Source of the DNA: DAINRZ01 sp964634885
GTDB lineage: Bacteria; Bacteroidota; Ignavibacteria; Kapaibacteriales; UBA2268
Assembly (NCBI GenBank): GCA_964634885.1
Contig: CAZWLN010000011.1
Span: forward strand, 49,590-113,589
Length of the DNA: 64,000 nt
Reading direction: 5' to 3'
The position numbers and the translations under genes were made by a program. Every line of letters starts with the position of its first letter. Within the stretch, counting starts at the first letter, position 1. The notes under the pieces are model-generated. The model was not told the DNA's origin. It ran no database searches and worked only from the letters and a program-made list of their open reading frames with translations. Below are positions 45,388 to 55,415 of the stretch, piece after piece.

Positions 45388-47799
45388 ATGAAGAGCCTTA
45401 TTAAGTTGTCGCTATGTATGTTGCTGTATGTATTGCAGTTAACGTCAGCCAGTTCAATGAATTTATATATCATAGACCCGCGTAACAGTTTCACAAAGTA
45501 CCCCGGAACCATCGAAGAAATGAAAATGACTGTAAAGCCGCACGGAGCATATTTTGAAGTAGGTATGTACCTGACGATCTCACCCAAAGGCTCTGTTTAT
45601 AGTTCTGAAAAAGACACACTCGAAGCAGTACTTGATTTTGATTTGGACACTAAAGCATTTATTGACGGGATGTGGCTGTTCCTCGACGACTCGGTTTACA
45701 TCAATGCCAAACTTATGGACAAATGGACGGCAGGCTATATCTACGAGGGGATTGTGCAAAGGCGCAGGGATCCGTCCATACTTTATAAAATGGACATGGG
45801 AAAATACACCATAAAAATATTCCCGATGGCAGGCAATTCTTCCAGGACCGTAAAAATCAATTTCTTTGTTCCCTGCACCTGGAACAATCAGACTGTTTCG
45901 GCAAGCCTGCCGTTTAATATCCTTAACGTATCAAAAAATAAACCCGACAGTATAAAGGTATATGCCTTCACGGACACATCCTTCGTCAACCCTGTAATGC
46001 CCGACTCTGCTTCTCTCGGTTTTAAGGACGTGTACAATCCGAGGTTCGGCAGTGCAAAACTTGCTGCCGTTCCATATAACTCAATAAATAAAATAAACAC
46101 AATCAGGTTCAGTTATGCTGACAACAGTGGTATCCTCGCCAACACGAGTGTTTGTGACAATGAAAATTTCTATCAGGTAATAATAAATCCCAAACAGTTC
46201 ATCGATGTCGTCAAGCCAAAGAGGTTTGCATTCCTGCTTGACTACGATGAATCAAAAAGCAATATTACCGATAAAGAAGTCATTACCGAACTGAAATCGG
46301 CAATCTACAGGAACCTGACACCTGTAGATTCTTTCAATGTATTCATGTCCGACGACGTCATCCGCCAGCTGTCGAAAAAGTGGATACCTGCAGACACCGG
46401 CCATATAGAGCACTATTTCGAAAATATGAATGCTGAAAAAATCCGGAACACAAGTAACCTGGCAAACCTGATGTTTAAAGCTGTGGAATGGGTGAATGCG
46501 AATGCCGATACAGCCAATATCATACTAATTGCCAACACCGACCAGCACGGCAAACAGGACACTGCGAACAAGATCGGGTCAACGGTCATGAATATGACAT
46601 CAAACCACATTACAGTGTCTGTTTGTTCCTATGTCCTGAAAAACTGGGTAACAAACTTCATTGCCAATGTTGCCTACACCGGGAACGATTACCTGTATTC
46701 AAACCTGGTAGCTGCCAGGAGAGGATTCTTCCTGAAAATCAACGAATGCGGCCTGAAAATGAGCACCATGCTTGACAATGTATTTAACTCGGTTCTCGGC
46801 GGGTTTGAGGATATAAACATGTCAACCTACCTGACCGACGGCTATACTTACGACAAAATAAGCCCGTCGGATGCCCTTGGTAAAATCTCGCTCAATACAT
46901 ATTATACTGAATTCGGTAAGTACTCAGGCTCCGAACCCCTGAACATCGAAATATCGGGCAAATACAGGAAGCAGTCTTTTTATAAATGCTTCAAAGTGGT
47001 TAACGACAAGCTGCCTGTGATATATAACAACAGGGCAATCTGGGCCGGTAATTACCTGAGGAAAGTAGAAATGAACAGGAACTCAGGACTGGTAATGATT
47101 TATGACATTATTAATAAAAGCCTCGATTACAACATCCTCTCTGTTTACACTGCTTTCCTGGCTACCGACGACGGTGAAAAGGATACACTCTCACCCGACA
47201 GCGATGAAAATATCCCCGTCGAGCTGATGTATTTCAACGGCAAAGTACGTGACGGCGGCATTGACCTCTTCTGGGCTACGGCTTCAGAGATAAACAACTA
47301 CGGGTTCCATATCGAAAGAAGGCTGGCAGGCGACAATACGCAATGGAGCCCGGTGGGCTTCGTCAAAGGCTGCGGCAATTCCCGGTCGGTTAATTACTAC
47401 AGCTACTATGACAGGGATGTCGTTCCCAATAATACCTATCAATATGTCCTGAGACAGGTTGACCTGGACGGTACTACAAGCAGCGGCTCCCAGATAATTA
47501 CAATCAGGTATGATGCCCTTTACAACCTCTCCCTGGAACAGAATTACCCGAACCCTATGGGTGATGAAACAACAATCAGGTTTACCCTGCCCGAAGCTTG
47601 TTTTGTTCACCTTGACATTGTGGACATCAACGGGAACATCGTTGCAGCCCTGGTTCAGAAAGACCTGCCCGCCAATTCCTATGAAATCATATGGGACGGC
47701 TGCAGCACCGGCTCGTCGAAGCTGCCGAACGGTACATACTTCTGCCGGCTCACAGCAGGCAGTGAAACAAGGACGATAAAGATTACTCTCTGCAGATAG
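45388..47799 (+). CDS. VIT-domain protein with T9SS sorting domain
   Basis: The protein has 803 residues; AGGGGA precedes the ATG and a signal peptide follows (MKSLIKLSLCMLLYVLQLTS). Residues about 40-165 match a VIT (vault/inter-alpha-trypsin) domain, with its hallmark EGIVQRRRDPSILY at 120-133 and a following FPMAGNSSRTVKINF. Such domains normally precede a vWA domain. Here residues about 275-500 sit in that place but the metal site reads LLDYDESKS instead of DxSxS, so metal binding is probably lost. Residues about 620-720 are the FN3-like stalk seen in many T9SS proteins (ELMYFNGKVRDGGIDLFWAT). The last 85 residues are a type A sorting domain (NYPNPMGDET). Probably a surface interaction protein. 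A terminator follows. Confidence 0.82.
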   Translation: MKSLIKLSLCMLLYVLQLTSASSMNLYIIDPRNSFTKYPGTIEEMKMTVKPHGAYFEVGMYLTISPKGSVYSSEKDTLEAVLDFDLDTKAFIDGMWLFLDDSVYINAKLMDKWTAGYIYEGIVQRRRDPSILYKMDMGKYTIKIFPMAGNSSRTVKINFFVPCTWNNQTVSASLPFNILNVSKNKPDSIKVYAFTDTSFVNPVMPDSASLGFKDVYNPRFGSAKLAAVPYNSINKINTIRFSYADNSGILANTSVCDNENFYQVIINPKQFIDVVKPKRFAFLLDYDESKSNITDKEVITELKSAIYRNLTPVDSFNVFMSDDVIRQLSKKWIPADTGHIEHYFENMNAEKIRNTSNLANLMFKAVEWVNANADTANIILIANTDQHGKQDTANKIGSTVMNMTSNHITVSVCSYVLKNWVTNFIANVAYTGNDYLYSNLVAARRGFFLKINECGLKMSTMLDNVFNSVLGGFEDINMSTYLTDGYTYDKISPSDALGKISLNTYYTEFGKYSGSEPLNIEISGKYRKQSFYKCFKVVNDKLPVIYNNRAIWAGNYLRKVEMNRNSGLVMIYDIINKSLDYNILSVYTAFLATDDGEKDTLSPDSDENIPVELMYFNGKVRDGGIDLFWATASEINNYGFHIERRLAGDNTQWSPVGFVKGCGNSRSVNYYSYYDRDVVPNNTYQYVLRQVDLDGTTSSGSQIITIRYDALYNLSLEQNYPNPMGDETTIRFTLPEACFVHLDIVDINGNIVAALVQKDLPANSYEIIWDGCSTGSSKLPNGTYFCRLTAGSETRTIKITLCR

Positions 47800-47815
47800 C
47801 AGTTGGAATTCTATT

Positions 47816-47860
47816 GCCGGCCCGATGGGTGAGTCTCACGCCACGGGCCGGTTTTCTTTA
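47816..47860 (+). terminator. Rho-independent terminator after the VIT gene
   Basis: CCGGCCCG at 47817-47824 pairs with CGGGCCGG at 47844-47851, followed by TTTTCTTTA. It may also serve panC from the other side, though without a clear T run on that strand. Confidence 0.8.
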
Positions 47861-47873
47861 ATGAAAAGAGTTG

Positions 47874-48776
47874 TCAACCATTCACACCATCGACGAAAGC
47901 TGCCGGTTTCATGGAAATCGGCGAAGGGAGCGACACTGTAACATTGTCGATGAGGCGCGTTTTACCGAGGTAAGCTGCAACCAGCATCACAATCCTCTGG
48001 CCGGGGAGGAATTCCTCCGGTTCGTCCAGGTTCTCGGCGTCCGCCGAAAGACAGTAGTCTATCCGGAAATTGCCGGCTTTCCTCAACGAGTCGAGAATGA
48101 TAGCATTGATTATCTTCCTTCTTTTCTCGCCGTTCTCTATGGCTTCGACCGCTTTTTCAAGGGAACGGAAAATACCCGGGGCCTTGGCCCTGTCCTCAGG
48201 CGAGAGGTATGTATTGCGTGAACTCTTTGCCAGGCCGTCGGCTTCGCGTACCGTCGGCGCCACAACAATTTTTATATCCATGTTCAGGTCCCTGGTAAAC
48301 TGCCTGACGACGAGTGTCTGCTGGTAATCCTTCTGCCCGAAGAGAGCAAATTGCGGCCTGATGATATTGAAGAACTTGGCAACGACAGTGGCAACACCGG
48401 CGAAATGGTTTGGCCTGAAAGCGCCTTCGAATTTCTTTGACACTCCCGATACGTTTATCAGTGTGTTGTAACCGTCGGGGTACATGTCCTTTGTCTCGGG
48501 ATGGAAGACAATGTGTGCACCTGCTTCTTCGGCAATCTTACAATCCCTCACTAAGTCCCTGGGGTACTTTTCGAAATCTTCGTTCGGGGCAAACTGTACC
48601 GGATTGACAAAAATGGAAACAATTATCGCATCGCCGTAGCCGGTGGCTTCCCTGATGAGGCTTGCATGCCCTTCATGAAGATAGCCCATCGTCGGTACAT
48701 AGGCAATGGTTTTTCCGCTCCTGTTCAACTCGGCGGCAATTTTCTGCATTTCAGCAACAGTTCTGACAATCTGCAT
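47874..48776 (-). CDS. panC: Pantothenate synthetase (pantoate-beta-alanine ligase)
   Basis: The product has 300 residues from the ATG at 48776, chosen over 48857 because AAGGA lies upstream and the family starts there; the longer frame would overlap yigZ. Family motifs are complete: PTMGYLHEGHASLI (HIGH-like), SIFVNPVQFAPNEDF, FGQKDYQQ, and KSSRNTYLSP (KMSKS-like). It joins pantoate and beta-alanine with ATP to make pantothenate for coenzyme A. It begins 28 bases after the yigZ stop, so both are probably one transcript. No other pan gene is close. Confidence 0.95.
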   Translation of the reverse strand: MQIVRTVAEMQKIAAELNRSGKTIAYVPTMGYLHEGHASLIREATGYGDAIIVSIFVNPVQFAPNEDFEKYPRDLVRDCKIAEEAGAHIVFHPETKDMYPDGYNTLINVSGVSKKFEGAFRPNHFAGVATVVAKFFNIIRPQFALFGQKDYQQTLVVRQFTRDLNMDIKIVVAPTVREADGLAKSSRNTYLSPEDRAKAPGIFRSLEKAVEAIENGEKRRKIINAIILDSLRKAGNFRIDYCLSADAENLDEPEEFLPGQRIVMLVAAYLGKTRLIDNVTVSLPSPISMKPAAFVDGVNG

Positions 48777-48804
48777 TTCTATTAATTCCTTCGGTTGGTT
48801 CTTG

Positions 48805-49428
48805 CTATTCCCTGATGAGGGCGCCGGCTCTTCCGGCAGTATTATTGACAACGGCATTCTTAAAGAATTCTATCTTGGAAATCGGCACCGAAGCGTCGAT
48901 CTCGATGGCGTCCCGGTACTCTTCCATATAGGACACCGCATGTTCGCTGAGGATCTTCTTTATTACGGAAATATCTTCATAGGTACAGAATACACGTACA
49001 GTAACGGTCCTGTACACAGGCCTGGGTTTGGCAATCTTCAGCGCTTCGCCGGCAGACTCGGCGTAGGCACGGGCCAGGCCGCCGACACCAAGTTTTGTCC
49101 CGCCGAAAAAGCGTGTCACTACAACGATGATGTCGCTGTAATTGTACTTCTTTATCTCGAACAATATTGGTTTACCGGCCGTTCCCGAAGGTTCGCCGTC
49201 GTCGGAATACCTGAATTCGAGGCCGTCGTGGCCGATGAGATAAGAGTAGCAATTATGTGTCGCGTCGTGGAATTCGTTCCTGGTCCTACGCAGGAAATCC
49301 ATTGCCGACTCACGGTCGGATGCCCTCGAAGCACTGGCAATGAAACGGGAACCTTTGACCTTTATCTCGGCTCTTACATCTTCTTCAATCGTATAGTAAA
49401 CGTCAATATCTTTTATATTAGCCTGCAT
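48805..49428 (-). CDS. yigZ: YigZ/IMPACT-family protein
   Basis: The protein has 207 residues if the ATG at 49428 is used; a GTG at 49437 is also possible and neither start has a strong ribosome-binding site. The UPF0029/IMPACT domain is clear: KVKGSRFIA, HNCYSYLIG, YSDDGEPSGTAGKPIL and VTRFFGGTKLGVGGLARAY. A C-terminal ferredoxin-like part follows. The family has been linked to translational control and ribosome-associated functions, but its role in bacteria is poorly defined. It precedes panC. Confidence 0.9.
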   Translation of the reverse strand: MQANIKDIDVYYTIEEDVRAEIKVKGSRFIASASRASDRESAMDFLRRTRNEFHDATHNCYSYLIGHDGLEFRYSDDGEPSGTAGKPILFEIKKYNYSDIIVVVTRFFGGTKLGVGGLARAYAESAGEALKIAKPRPVYRTVTVRVFCTYEDISVIKKILSEHAVSYMEEYRDAIEIDASVPISKIEFFKNAVVNNTAGRAGALIRE

Positions 49429-49540
49429 CACTTCCACAAAATTTTCAATAATTCCAAGACTATATACGAACCAATTAATTAATAATTTCGGTAATAATAG
49501 CTAAAGTCTTAACAAAGGTACAATAATCCGTCAGGAACAA

Positions 49541-49590
49541 CAAAAAAAGAAGCTGCCGGAAGATATATCAGCCGGCAGCCTTTGTTTTAT
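49541..49590 (-). terminator. Rho-independent terminator after the S9 peptidase gene
   Basis: On the minus strand GCTGCCGG (49579-49572) pairs with CCGGCAGC (49559-49552) across about a dozen bases, followed by TTCTTTTTTTG. Confidence 0.8.
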
Positions 49591-49614
49591 TTCATATTGC
49601 TGAAGGCGCGCTTC

Positions 49615-52386
49615 TTACTGTCCCCTGTATTCAAGGCCTTCGGTAAGCCATTTCGGCGCGGTTTTACCCTGCAGGTAGTAATCGTAGAATTCTTTCTGCC
49701 TGACGGCATAATCGAGCTTGTTCTGGTACTTCCTGACGATGTGGGGTTCATCGCGGTACTCGAGCATGAAAGCAGGCTTGCTCAGGCGCCTGAGAGCCAG
49801 GTACCATTCGATGCCCTGCTGCCACGGTACTGCGTCGTCCTGGTCGCCGAATTCGATTAATATCGGGGTGTTCGCATTTTTCGTAAAGAAAATCGGTGAA
49901 TTCTTTATATAGGCATTCAATGAATCCCAAATATTCCCGCCAATCCTGCTCTGCCATTTTTCATACTGGAACTGGCGTGCCCTTCCGCTTTCGAGCCTGA
50001 TGCCGCCGTAGGCGCTGGTCATGTTGCAAACCGGGGCGCCGGCAACGACACATTTGAAGAAATCGGTCTGGGTGATGATGAAGGATGCCTGGTAACCGCT
50101 CCACGAATGGCCCCAGAGGGCTATTCTCGAAGAGTCTGCCACACCGATAGACGACAAAGCCAAAGAACCCGAGACAAGTGCGTCAAGGGCATTTTTACCA
50201 GGACTGCCGTTCCTGTACTTGATGTCGGGAAGGAAGATGACATAGTCGTCGCCGTTGTAAACCTGGTAACAGGGACGGTGGTTGTTGGCAGGCTGTGAGA
50301 ATCTCTTTGCCCCGTCGGACATCTGTTCGTAGAAATAGATTACTACCGGATACTTCTTCTTAGCGTCGAATTTCTCCGGCTTAATGTAATAACCGTCTAA
50401 GGTGTCACCTGCAAAACTGATCCATTTTATCAGCTCGCTCGAACCCCAGTAGTATTCGTCAAGCTGGGAATTGAGGTTTGTCAGCTTCCACGGCTCGGAA
50501 GATTCATTGAGGAGGGAGTCGTACATCCACAGGTCAGGGAAAGTCTGGTAATTCTCTTTTGTGAAAATCACCTTCTTCGATCCCTGGGACTGGGCCACCA
50601 GGTTGTAGTAATAGTTCGATGAGTCAGCCAAAAGGATCATGCCGAGAATGTTAAACTCGGTTTTGAAAAGGCCCTGGCTCTTGTTCTTTTCACTAAAGCC
50701 TTCGATCAGCGCATAGTCGTCGTTCTTGTAGAACTTCTTTTCAGGGTCGAGGTTGACAATCCTGAATTTGTATTTATGCGTCTTACCGTCGCCGACAGTC
50801 TGGTTCTTCCAGTCCTGGCCGGCAGTGGAAAGCCTGATGATATCATATTTTGTATAAATCATCACCTCTTCGTCGTTTTCCATCCATCCGGCAATGCCGT
50901 AAGAGCCGGGTTCGGCAGGTACATCCCAATCCTCGTCATAGAACGGGAAGGGTACGTTGTCGGTAAGGCAGCGGCTTGTGCCTGCAGCGCAAGTGTAAAC
51001 ATGCCATTGCTTGTCGATGTAATAAACAATGTATTTTCCCATCGGTGAGAGATGGACGTCGTACTGCACCTTTTTCCGGACCGGTTTTCTTTCACCTGTT
51101 TTGAGATTGACCGCATAAATGTCGGCATAGTCCCCATCCCAGGTAAGGTCTTTGTAATAGGGTGTCGGATCGGCACCAAGTGCATAGTCCGGATTGTCGT
51201 TGACCGACACGTCGGGGAGATTCTTGTCGGCAAGCTGGATGAACTTCTTCAGCTTAAGGTAATAGACGGCAAGGTATGTTTTGTTCTGGTATTCCTGCCA
51301 GAAGTCCTTGCGGTGTGTCTTGATCATCGGGTCGTTCCAGTGCCAGAGGTCGAGATTGGCGTTGGAAGTAATTGTTTTAATATCATAATAATTGGAGTCG
51401 GCATATTTGAAATCCCTGTCTTCGGGGATGGTATCGATCATGGGTCGGAAACCGAAGAAAAGTCTTTCGCCGTCCTTTGACCATTCCAGTTTATTGCTGA
51501 AAGGTATGTACCACTCTTTGGGCATATTGCCGAAATTGACCAGTTCGGTGAATTCCTTGTCGTTGTTGTTCCAGACTGCCAGAACACATGAGTCCGGAGC
51601 GCCGCTGCCCCTTTCTTTCGCCATTACGAAAGCCAGGATGTTCCTGACGTGATTCCATGAGAGGCTGCTGAAGTGAACGTTCTTTTCCTGGAGCACCTTC
51701 TTCGGGAACTTAATCTCGCTTTGCAGATCGACGACACAGACAGCGTTCTGCTTTGCGTCCTTTTCTTCGACGATGAAAGCCAGGTTTTTGGACAAGCTGT
51801 CGAACTTGAACTCGGTAACGCTCTGGAGAGCAATCTCTGTTCCGGACTCAAGATGCCTCAGGTAAAGCGGGGAGCCAACTGGCCTTTTCTTCTTGTCGCT
51901 GTTTTTTTCGTCTCCGGCTTTCCTGTAAGCCAGCCATTTAGAATCATTGGAGAAATCGTAGCTGTCGATGTTCTCAAAACTCTCTTTCTTGCCGCTTTGA
52001 AGGTTGATCAGCGCCATGCCGTTCTTCGGCTTGTCTGCCCCTTTTTTGTTCTCGAGGTCCAGTTTGTCGGGCAGGATTCTAACGGCAGCCCACTGGCTGT
52101 TCCTTGCCAGCGTAACGTTCGTACCTTTGTCGAACCTGTACATCAGGGTGTCGCTGGACGTGGACCTGACAACGGCTGTGCAGTTGCCCCTGTCCGGTTT
52201 CTCGTAGTAACCAATCCAGTTACCGTCCCATGATACTACCGGGGCGAGCAGGTTCTTGAACTGCATTACATCCTCGAATGTAAACTTCTTCTTTTCTTTA
52301 GGTTTCTCTTTGTCCTTGGCATAGCCGGCGGAAAGAGACAGAGCCAGTATCAGCATAATACAGGATAGTGGTTTCAATAGTTTCAT
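49615..52386 (-). CDS. Secreted S9-family prolyl-oligopeptidase-like peptidase
   Basis: The protein has 923 residues with a signal peptide (LALSLSAGYAKDKEK). The N-terminal two-thirds is a WD/beta-propeller-like region (about 40-640). The C-terminal alpha/beta-hydrolase domain has Ser761 in GHSWSG, Asp in FGDQDDAVPW and His in RDEPHIV, so the triad is present. It cuts short peptides, usually after proline or aromatic/hydrophobic residues depending on subfamily. There is no sorting domain, so it is probably periplasmic. The M50B-like gene lies 89 bases upstream on the same strand. Confidence 0.9.
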   Translation of the reverse strand: MKLLKPLSCIMLILALSLSAGYAKDKEKPKEKKKFTFEDVMQFKNLLAPVVSWDGNWIGYYEKPDRGNCTAVVRSTSSDTLMYRFDKGTNVTLARNSQWAAVRILPDKLDLENKKGADKPKNGMALINLQSGKKESFENIDSYDFSNDSKWLAYRKAGDEKNSDKKKRPVGSPLYLRHLESGTEIALQSVTEFKFDSLSKNLAFIVEEKDAKQNAVCVVDLQSEIKFPKKVLQEKNVHFSSLSWNHVRNILAFVMAKERGSGAPDSCVLAVWNNNDKEFTELVNFGNMPKEWYIPFSNKLEWSKDGERLFFGFRPMIDTIPEDRDFKYADSNYYDIKTITSNANLDLWHWNDPMIKTHRKDFWQEYQNKTYLAVYYLKLKKFIQLADKNLPDVSVNDNPDYALGADPTPYYKDLTWDGDYADIYAVNLKTGERKPVRKKVQYDVHLSPMGKYIVYYIDKQWHVYTCAAGTSRCLTDNVPFPFYDEDWDVPAEPGSYGIAGWMENDEEVMIYTKYDIIRLSTAGQDWKNQTVGDGKTHKYKFRIVNLDPEKKFYKNDDYALIEGFSEKNKSQGLFKTEFNILGMILLADSSNYYYNLVAQSQGSKKVIFTKENYQTFPDLWMYDSLLNESSEPWKLTNLNSQLDEYYWGSSELIKWISFAGDTLDGYYIKPEKFDAKKKYPVVIYFYEQMSDGAKRFSQPANNHRPCYQVYNGDDYVIFLPDIKYRNGSPGKNALDALVSGSLALSSIGVADSSRIALWGHSWSGYQASFIITQTDFFKCVVAGAPVCNMTSAYGGIRLESGRARQFQYEKWQSRIGGNIWDSLNAYIKNSPIFFTKNANTPILIEFGDQDDAVPWQQGIEWYLALRRLSKPAFMLEYRDEPHIVRKYQNKLDYAVRQKEFYDYYLQGKTAPKWLTEGLEYRGQ

Positions 52387-52475
52387 TTTACCCTTGAAAG
52401 TAATTTAACATTAATCATTCTATTCATTGCTTAAACAAATTTTTTAGAAATAAGTTACATAATTTCTAAAAAAAA

Positions 52476-53249
52476 TTAAATATCGAATGTATCTGTGCCG
52501 GTTTTTGCCGGAACTGCCGCCGGTTCTTTCCCGTAAGCGCCGCGCAGTGAAACGACGAAGAGGTAGGCAGACAGTGCAATGATCAGTCCTGCCCAGATCC
52601 AGTGAGGCAGGAACAGGCTGTCGGCAATCACCCCCGTGTCGGACATAATCGAAGAACCGTCAACCACGCCACCGCTGGAGAACAGGTAGCCGAGGCTCTG
52701 GTAAACACTGAAGAAGCCCTGGACACCAATGAATTGGACAGCAACTTTCTGCCAGACAGGCTGTCCTTTCAGGCCAATATATATCAGGGCTGCGGCATAG
52801 ACCGGCAGGACGAGCAATCCGTAGAATGAACGCACCCAGATCAGCACGGAGACAATAATCAATCCGGCAACGGCATACAACAGGTATTTATGTATGTTGG
52901 GACGGTTTGACAGCGAAATCAGCAGAGTACCTGCCAGCGGAGGGCCGAGCGGGCCGGCAGCAGCTACCAGCGCCCTGCCGAAGGAGCCGAAGAAAAGGCT
53001 GCCGCTGTGGGTAGCAAGTCCCGAACCGTCGGAGAATATCTGCAACTGTTCGAAGCTCCCTCCAAGGACAATCGCTGCTAATCCGTGCCCCATCTCGTGG
53101 AACCAGGTACCCAGTATTACGAACGGATAGAGTATGTACCTGCCGACAAGAGGTATCTGCCAAACGATGAAAGTTACTGCCGTAAGGGCTATCAGGACAA
53201 AGAATCCACCTTTGCCTGTTATTAACGGTTTTCTGATGTTTTCGTTCAT
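52476..53249 (-). CDS. M50B-like membrane metalloprotease
   Basis: The protein has 257 residues with about seven hydrophobic segments. The zinc motif is His51-Glu-Met-Gly-His55 (GTWFHEMGHGLAAI). The pattern VAAAGPLGPPLAG and the overall layout match the Peptidase_M50B family of short polytopic proteins. A third metal ligand is not obvious, so activity is likely but not certain. It is divergent from uvrB with about 95 bases between starts and upstream of the S9 gene. Confidence 0.8.
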   Translation of the reverse strand: MNENIRKPLITGKGGFFVLIALTAVTFIVWQIPLVGRYILYPFVILGTWFHEMGHGLAAIVLGGSFEQLQIFSDGSGLATHSGSLFFGSFGRALVAAAGPLGPPLAGTLLISLSNRPNIHKYLLYAVAGLIIVSVLIWVRSFYGLLVLPVYAAALIYIGLKGQPVWQKVAVQFIGVQGFFSVYQSLGYLFSSGGVVDGSSIMSDTGVIADSLFLPHWIWAGLIIALSAYLFVVSLRGAYGKEPAAVPAKTGTDTFDI

Positions 53250-53344
53250 TGCTCAATCAAATATATATTCTTCTCAATTCGTTTATTGATTTATTAATTT
53301 AACGAAAGTGAATTTACTAAAAAATAATTATATAAATAAAATAA

Positions 53345-55390
53345 ATGAAAAAATTCGAACTCAATTCCACATACAAACCTGCCGGGGACCAGCCCAGGGC
53401 AATACGGGAACTGGCAGAGGGGCTCCTCCGGAAGGATAAATTCCAGACCCTGCTGGGTGTAACCGGTTCAGGTAAGACATTCACCATCTCAAACGTCATA
53501 CAACAGGTGCAGAAACCGACACTGATAATTTCGCCGAACAAGACACTGGCAGCACAGCTTTTCAGCGAATTCCGCGGCTTTTTCCCCAACAATGCCGTCG
53601 AGTATTTCATTTCCTATTATGACTATTACCAGCCCGAAGCGTACATTCCTTCGACAGATACATATATTGAAAAGGACTTTTCCATCAACGACGAGATTGA
53701 CAGGCTGAGGCTCAAAGCTACCAGCTCGCTGATCGAAGGCAGGAGGGATGTCATCGTCGTGGCTTCTGTTTCCTGCATTTACAGCATCGGTAAAAAAGAA
53801 GACTTCCTCGACCACCTGTTCCCGGTCAGGGTTGGACAGAAGATCACCCGTAAGCAGCTGATATACAAACTTGCGGACCTGTATTTCGAACGTAACGACG
53901 TTGACTTCGGCAGGGGCAATTTCAGGGTTCGGGGCGACGTAATCGACGTACTGCCCGGTTTTGAAACGAAGGAAGCACTGCGGATTGAACTGTTCGGCGA
54001 TGAGATCGACAAGTTGAAGATCATCGATGCTCTTACCGGTAAAGTGCTTTCAAACATCGATTTCATGACCTTGCTGCCTGCAAAGCTTTTCGTTACTTCG
54101 GAAGCGCAGCTCTCTTTTGCGATGAATGCCATCAAGGATGAATTGTACGAGAGGCTGAAATTCCTGAGGGCGGAGAACAAGCTTGTCGAAGCGCAAAGAC
54201 TGGAACAGCGTACTCTTTTCGACCTGGAAATGATGAAAGAAGTGGGTTACTGCTCCGGCATCGAGAACTATTCCATGCACCTTACCGGCAGGGCTTTCGG
54301 TGAGCGGCCGGACTGCCTGTTCGATTACTTCGGGGACGACTACCTCCTGATCATAGATGAGAGCCATGTTACCGTACCACAACTGCGGGCGATGTACAAC
54401 GGCGACAGAGTACGCAAGACAACCCTCGTCGAGCATGGTTTCCGCCTGCCTTCAGCCTTAGAGAACCGCCCCCTCAAATTCGAGGAGTTCGAATCGCTGG
54501 TTGACCAGGCCATCTTCATGAGCGCAACGCCTGGCCCTTACGAACTGGAAAAGTGCGAAGGGGTGATTGTCGAACAGGTCATCAGGCCTACCGGACTTCT
54601 TGACCCAGAAATAAGCATCAGGCCGGTTAGCAACCAGATCGACGACCTCATCCATGAGATCAGGCTGCGTGTGGAAAAAGGCGAAAGGGTGCTGGTTACT
54701 ACCCTGACAAAGAGAATGGCGGAAGACCTCACGGATTACCTTCATAACCTGAGCATAAAAGTCGCATACATCCACTCCGACGTCGATTCGCTCGAGCGTG
54801 TTGAGATCATCAGGAGCCTGCGCCTCGGCACATTCGACGTACTCGTTGGCGTCAACCTGCTGCGCGAAGGGCTGGACCTGCCTGAAGTGTCCTTAGTTGC
54901 CGTACTCGACGCCGACAAAGAAGGTTTTCTCAGGAGCGAGCGTTCCCTTTTGCAGATTGCGGGGAGAACGGCACGCAACGTCGAAGGCTTAGTTATTCTG
55001 TACGGCGACAAGACCACCCATTCCATGCAGCACCTGATCGACGAAACAAACAGGAGGCGGTCGCTGCAGATCGGCTACAACAAGGAAAACGGCATCAATC
55101 CCACGACGGTGTACAAATCCCTGGAGGAGATACTCAATTCCACATCCATTGCCGACATCCAGGAACAGAGAGTGACCCGCATTAAGGAGGCAGAGACGCA
55201 AAAGCTCGCTAAAGCTGCCGAACCGATAATCAAGTACCTGACGGGCGAGCAGCGTGAAGGCTTATTGGAACAGTTGTTCGGCGAGATGAAGAAGGCGGCC
55301 CGGGACCTCGATTTCGAAAGGGCTGCCATGCTGCGCGACGAGATTAAGAAGATTGAAGCTGCCAACGCCGTTAAAAAGGGTAAAGAATAG
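53345..55390 (+). CDS. uvrB: Excinuclease ABC subunit B
   Basis: The protein has 681 residues, full length. The Walker A motif is GVTGSGKT at 38-45; the beta-hairpin that clamps damaged DNA contains YYDYYQPEAY at 91-100; the DEAD-like IDESHVT, the helicase motifs (SATPGPYE, GVNLLREGLDLPEVSLVAVLDADKEG, QIAGRTARN) and a C-terminal UVR motif (LEQLFGEMKKAARDLDFERAAMLR) that binds UvrC are all present. It verifies DNA damage handed over by UvrA. No other uvr gene is adjacent. It converges on the CHAD gene. Confidence 0.97.
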   Translation: MKKFELNSTYKPAGDQPRAIRELAEGLLRKDKFQTLLGVTGSGKTFTISNVIQQVQKPTLIISPNKTLAAQLFSEFRGFFPNNAVEYFISYYDYYQPEAYIPSTDTYIEKDFSINDEIDRLRLKATSSLIEGRRDVIVVASVSCIYSIGKKEDFLDHLFPVRVGQKITRKQLIYKLADLYFERNDVDFGRGNFRVRGDVIDVLPGFETKEALRIELFGDEIDKLKIIDALTGKVLSNIDFMTLLPAKLFVTSEAQLSFAMNAIKDELYERLKFLRAENKLVEAQRLEQRTLFDLEMMKEVGYCSGIENYSMHLTGRAFGERPDCLFDYFGDDYLLIIDESHVTVPQLRAMYNGDRVRKTTLVEHGFRLPSALENRPLKFEEFESLVDQAIFMSATPGPYELEKCEGVIVEQVIRPTGLLDPEISIRPVSNQIDDLIHEIRLRVEKGERVLVTTLTKRMAEDLTDYLHNLSIKVAYIHSDVDSLERVEIIRSLRLGTFDVLVGVNLLREGLDLPEVSLVAVLDADKEGFLRSERSLLQIAGRTARNVEGLVILYGDKTTHSMQHLIDETNRRRSLQIGYNKENGINPTTVYKSLEEILNSTSIADIQEQRVTRIKEAETQKLAKAAEPIIKYLTGEQREGLLEQLFGEMKKAARDLDFERAAMLRDEIKKIEAANAVKKGKE

Positions 55391-55415
55391 TGCCGACAGG
55401 ACTGAGGCCGGTGTC

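Noticed and set aside
48777..48857. Longer panC start at 48857
   Set aside because: It would overlap the yigZ coding end, and the added residues do not fit the family N-terminus.
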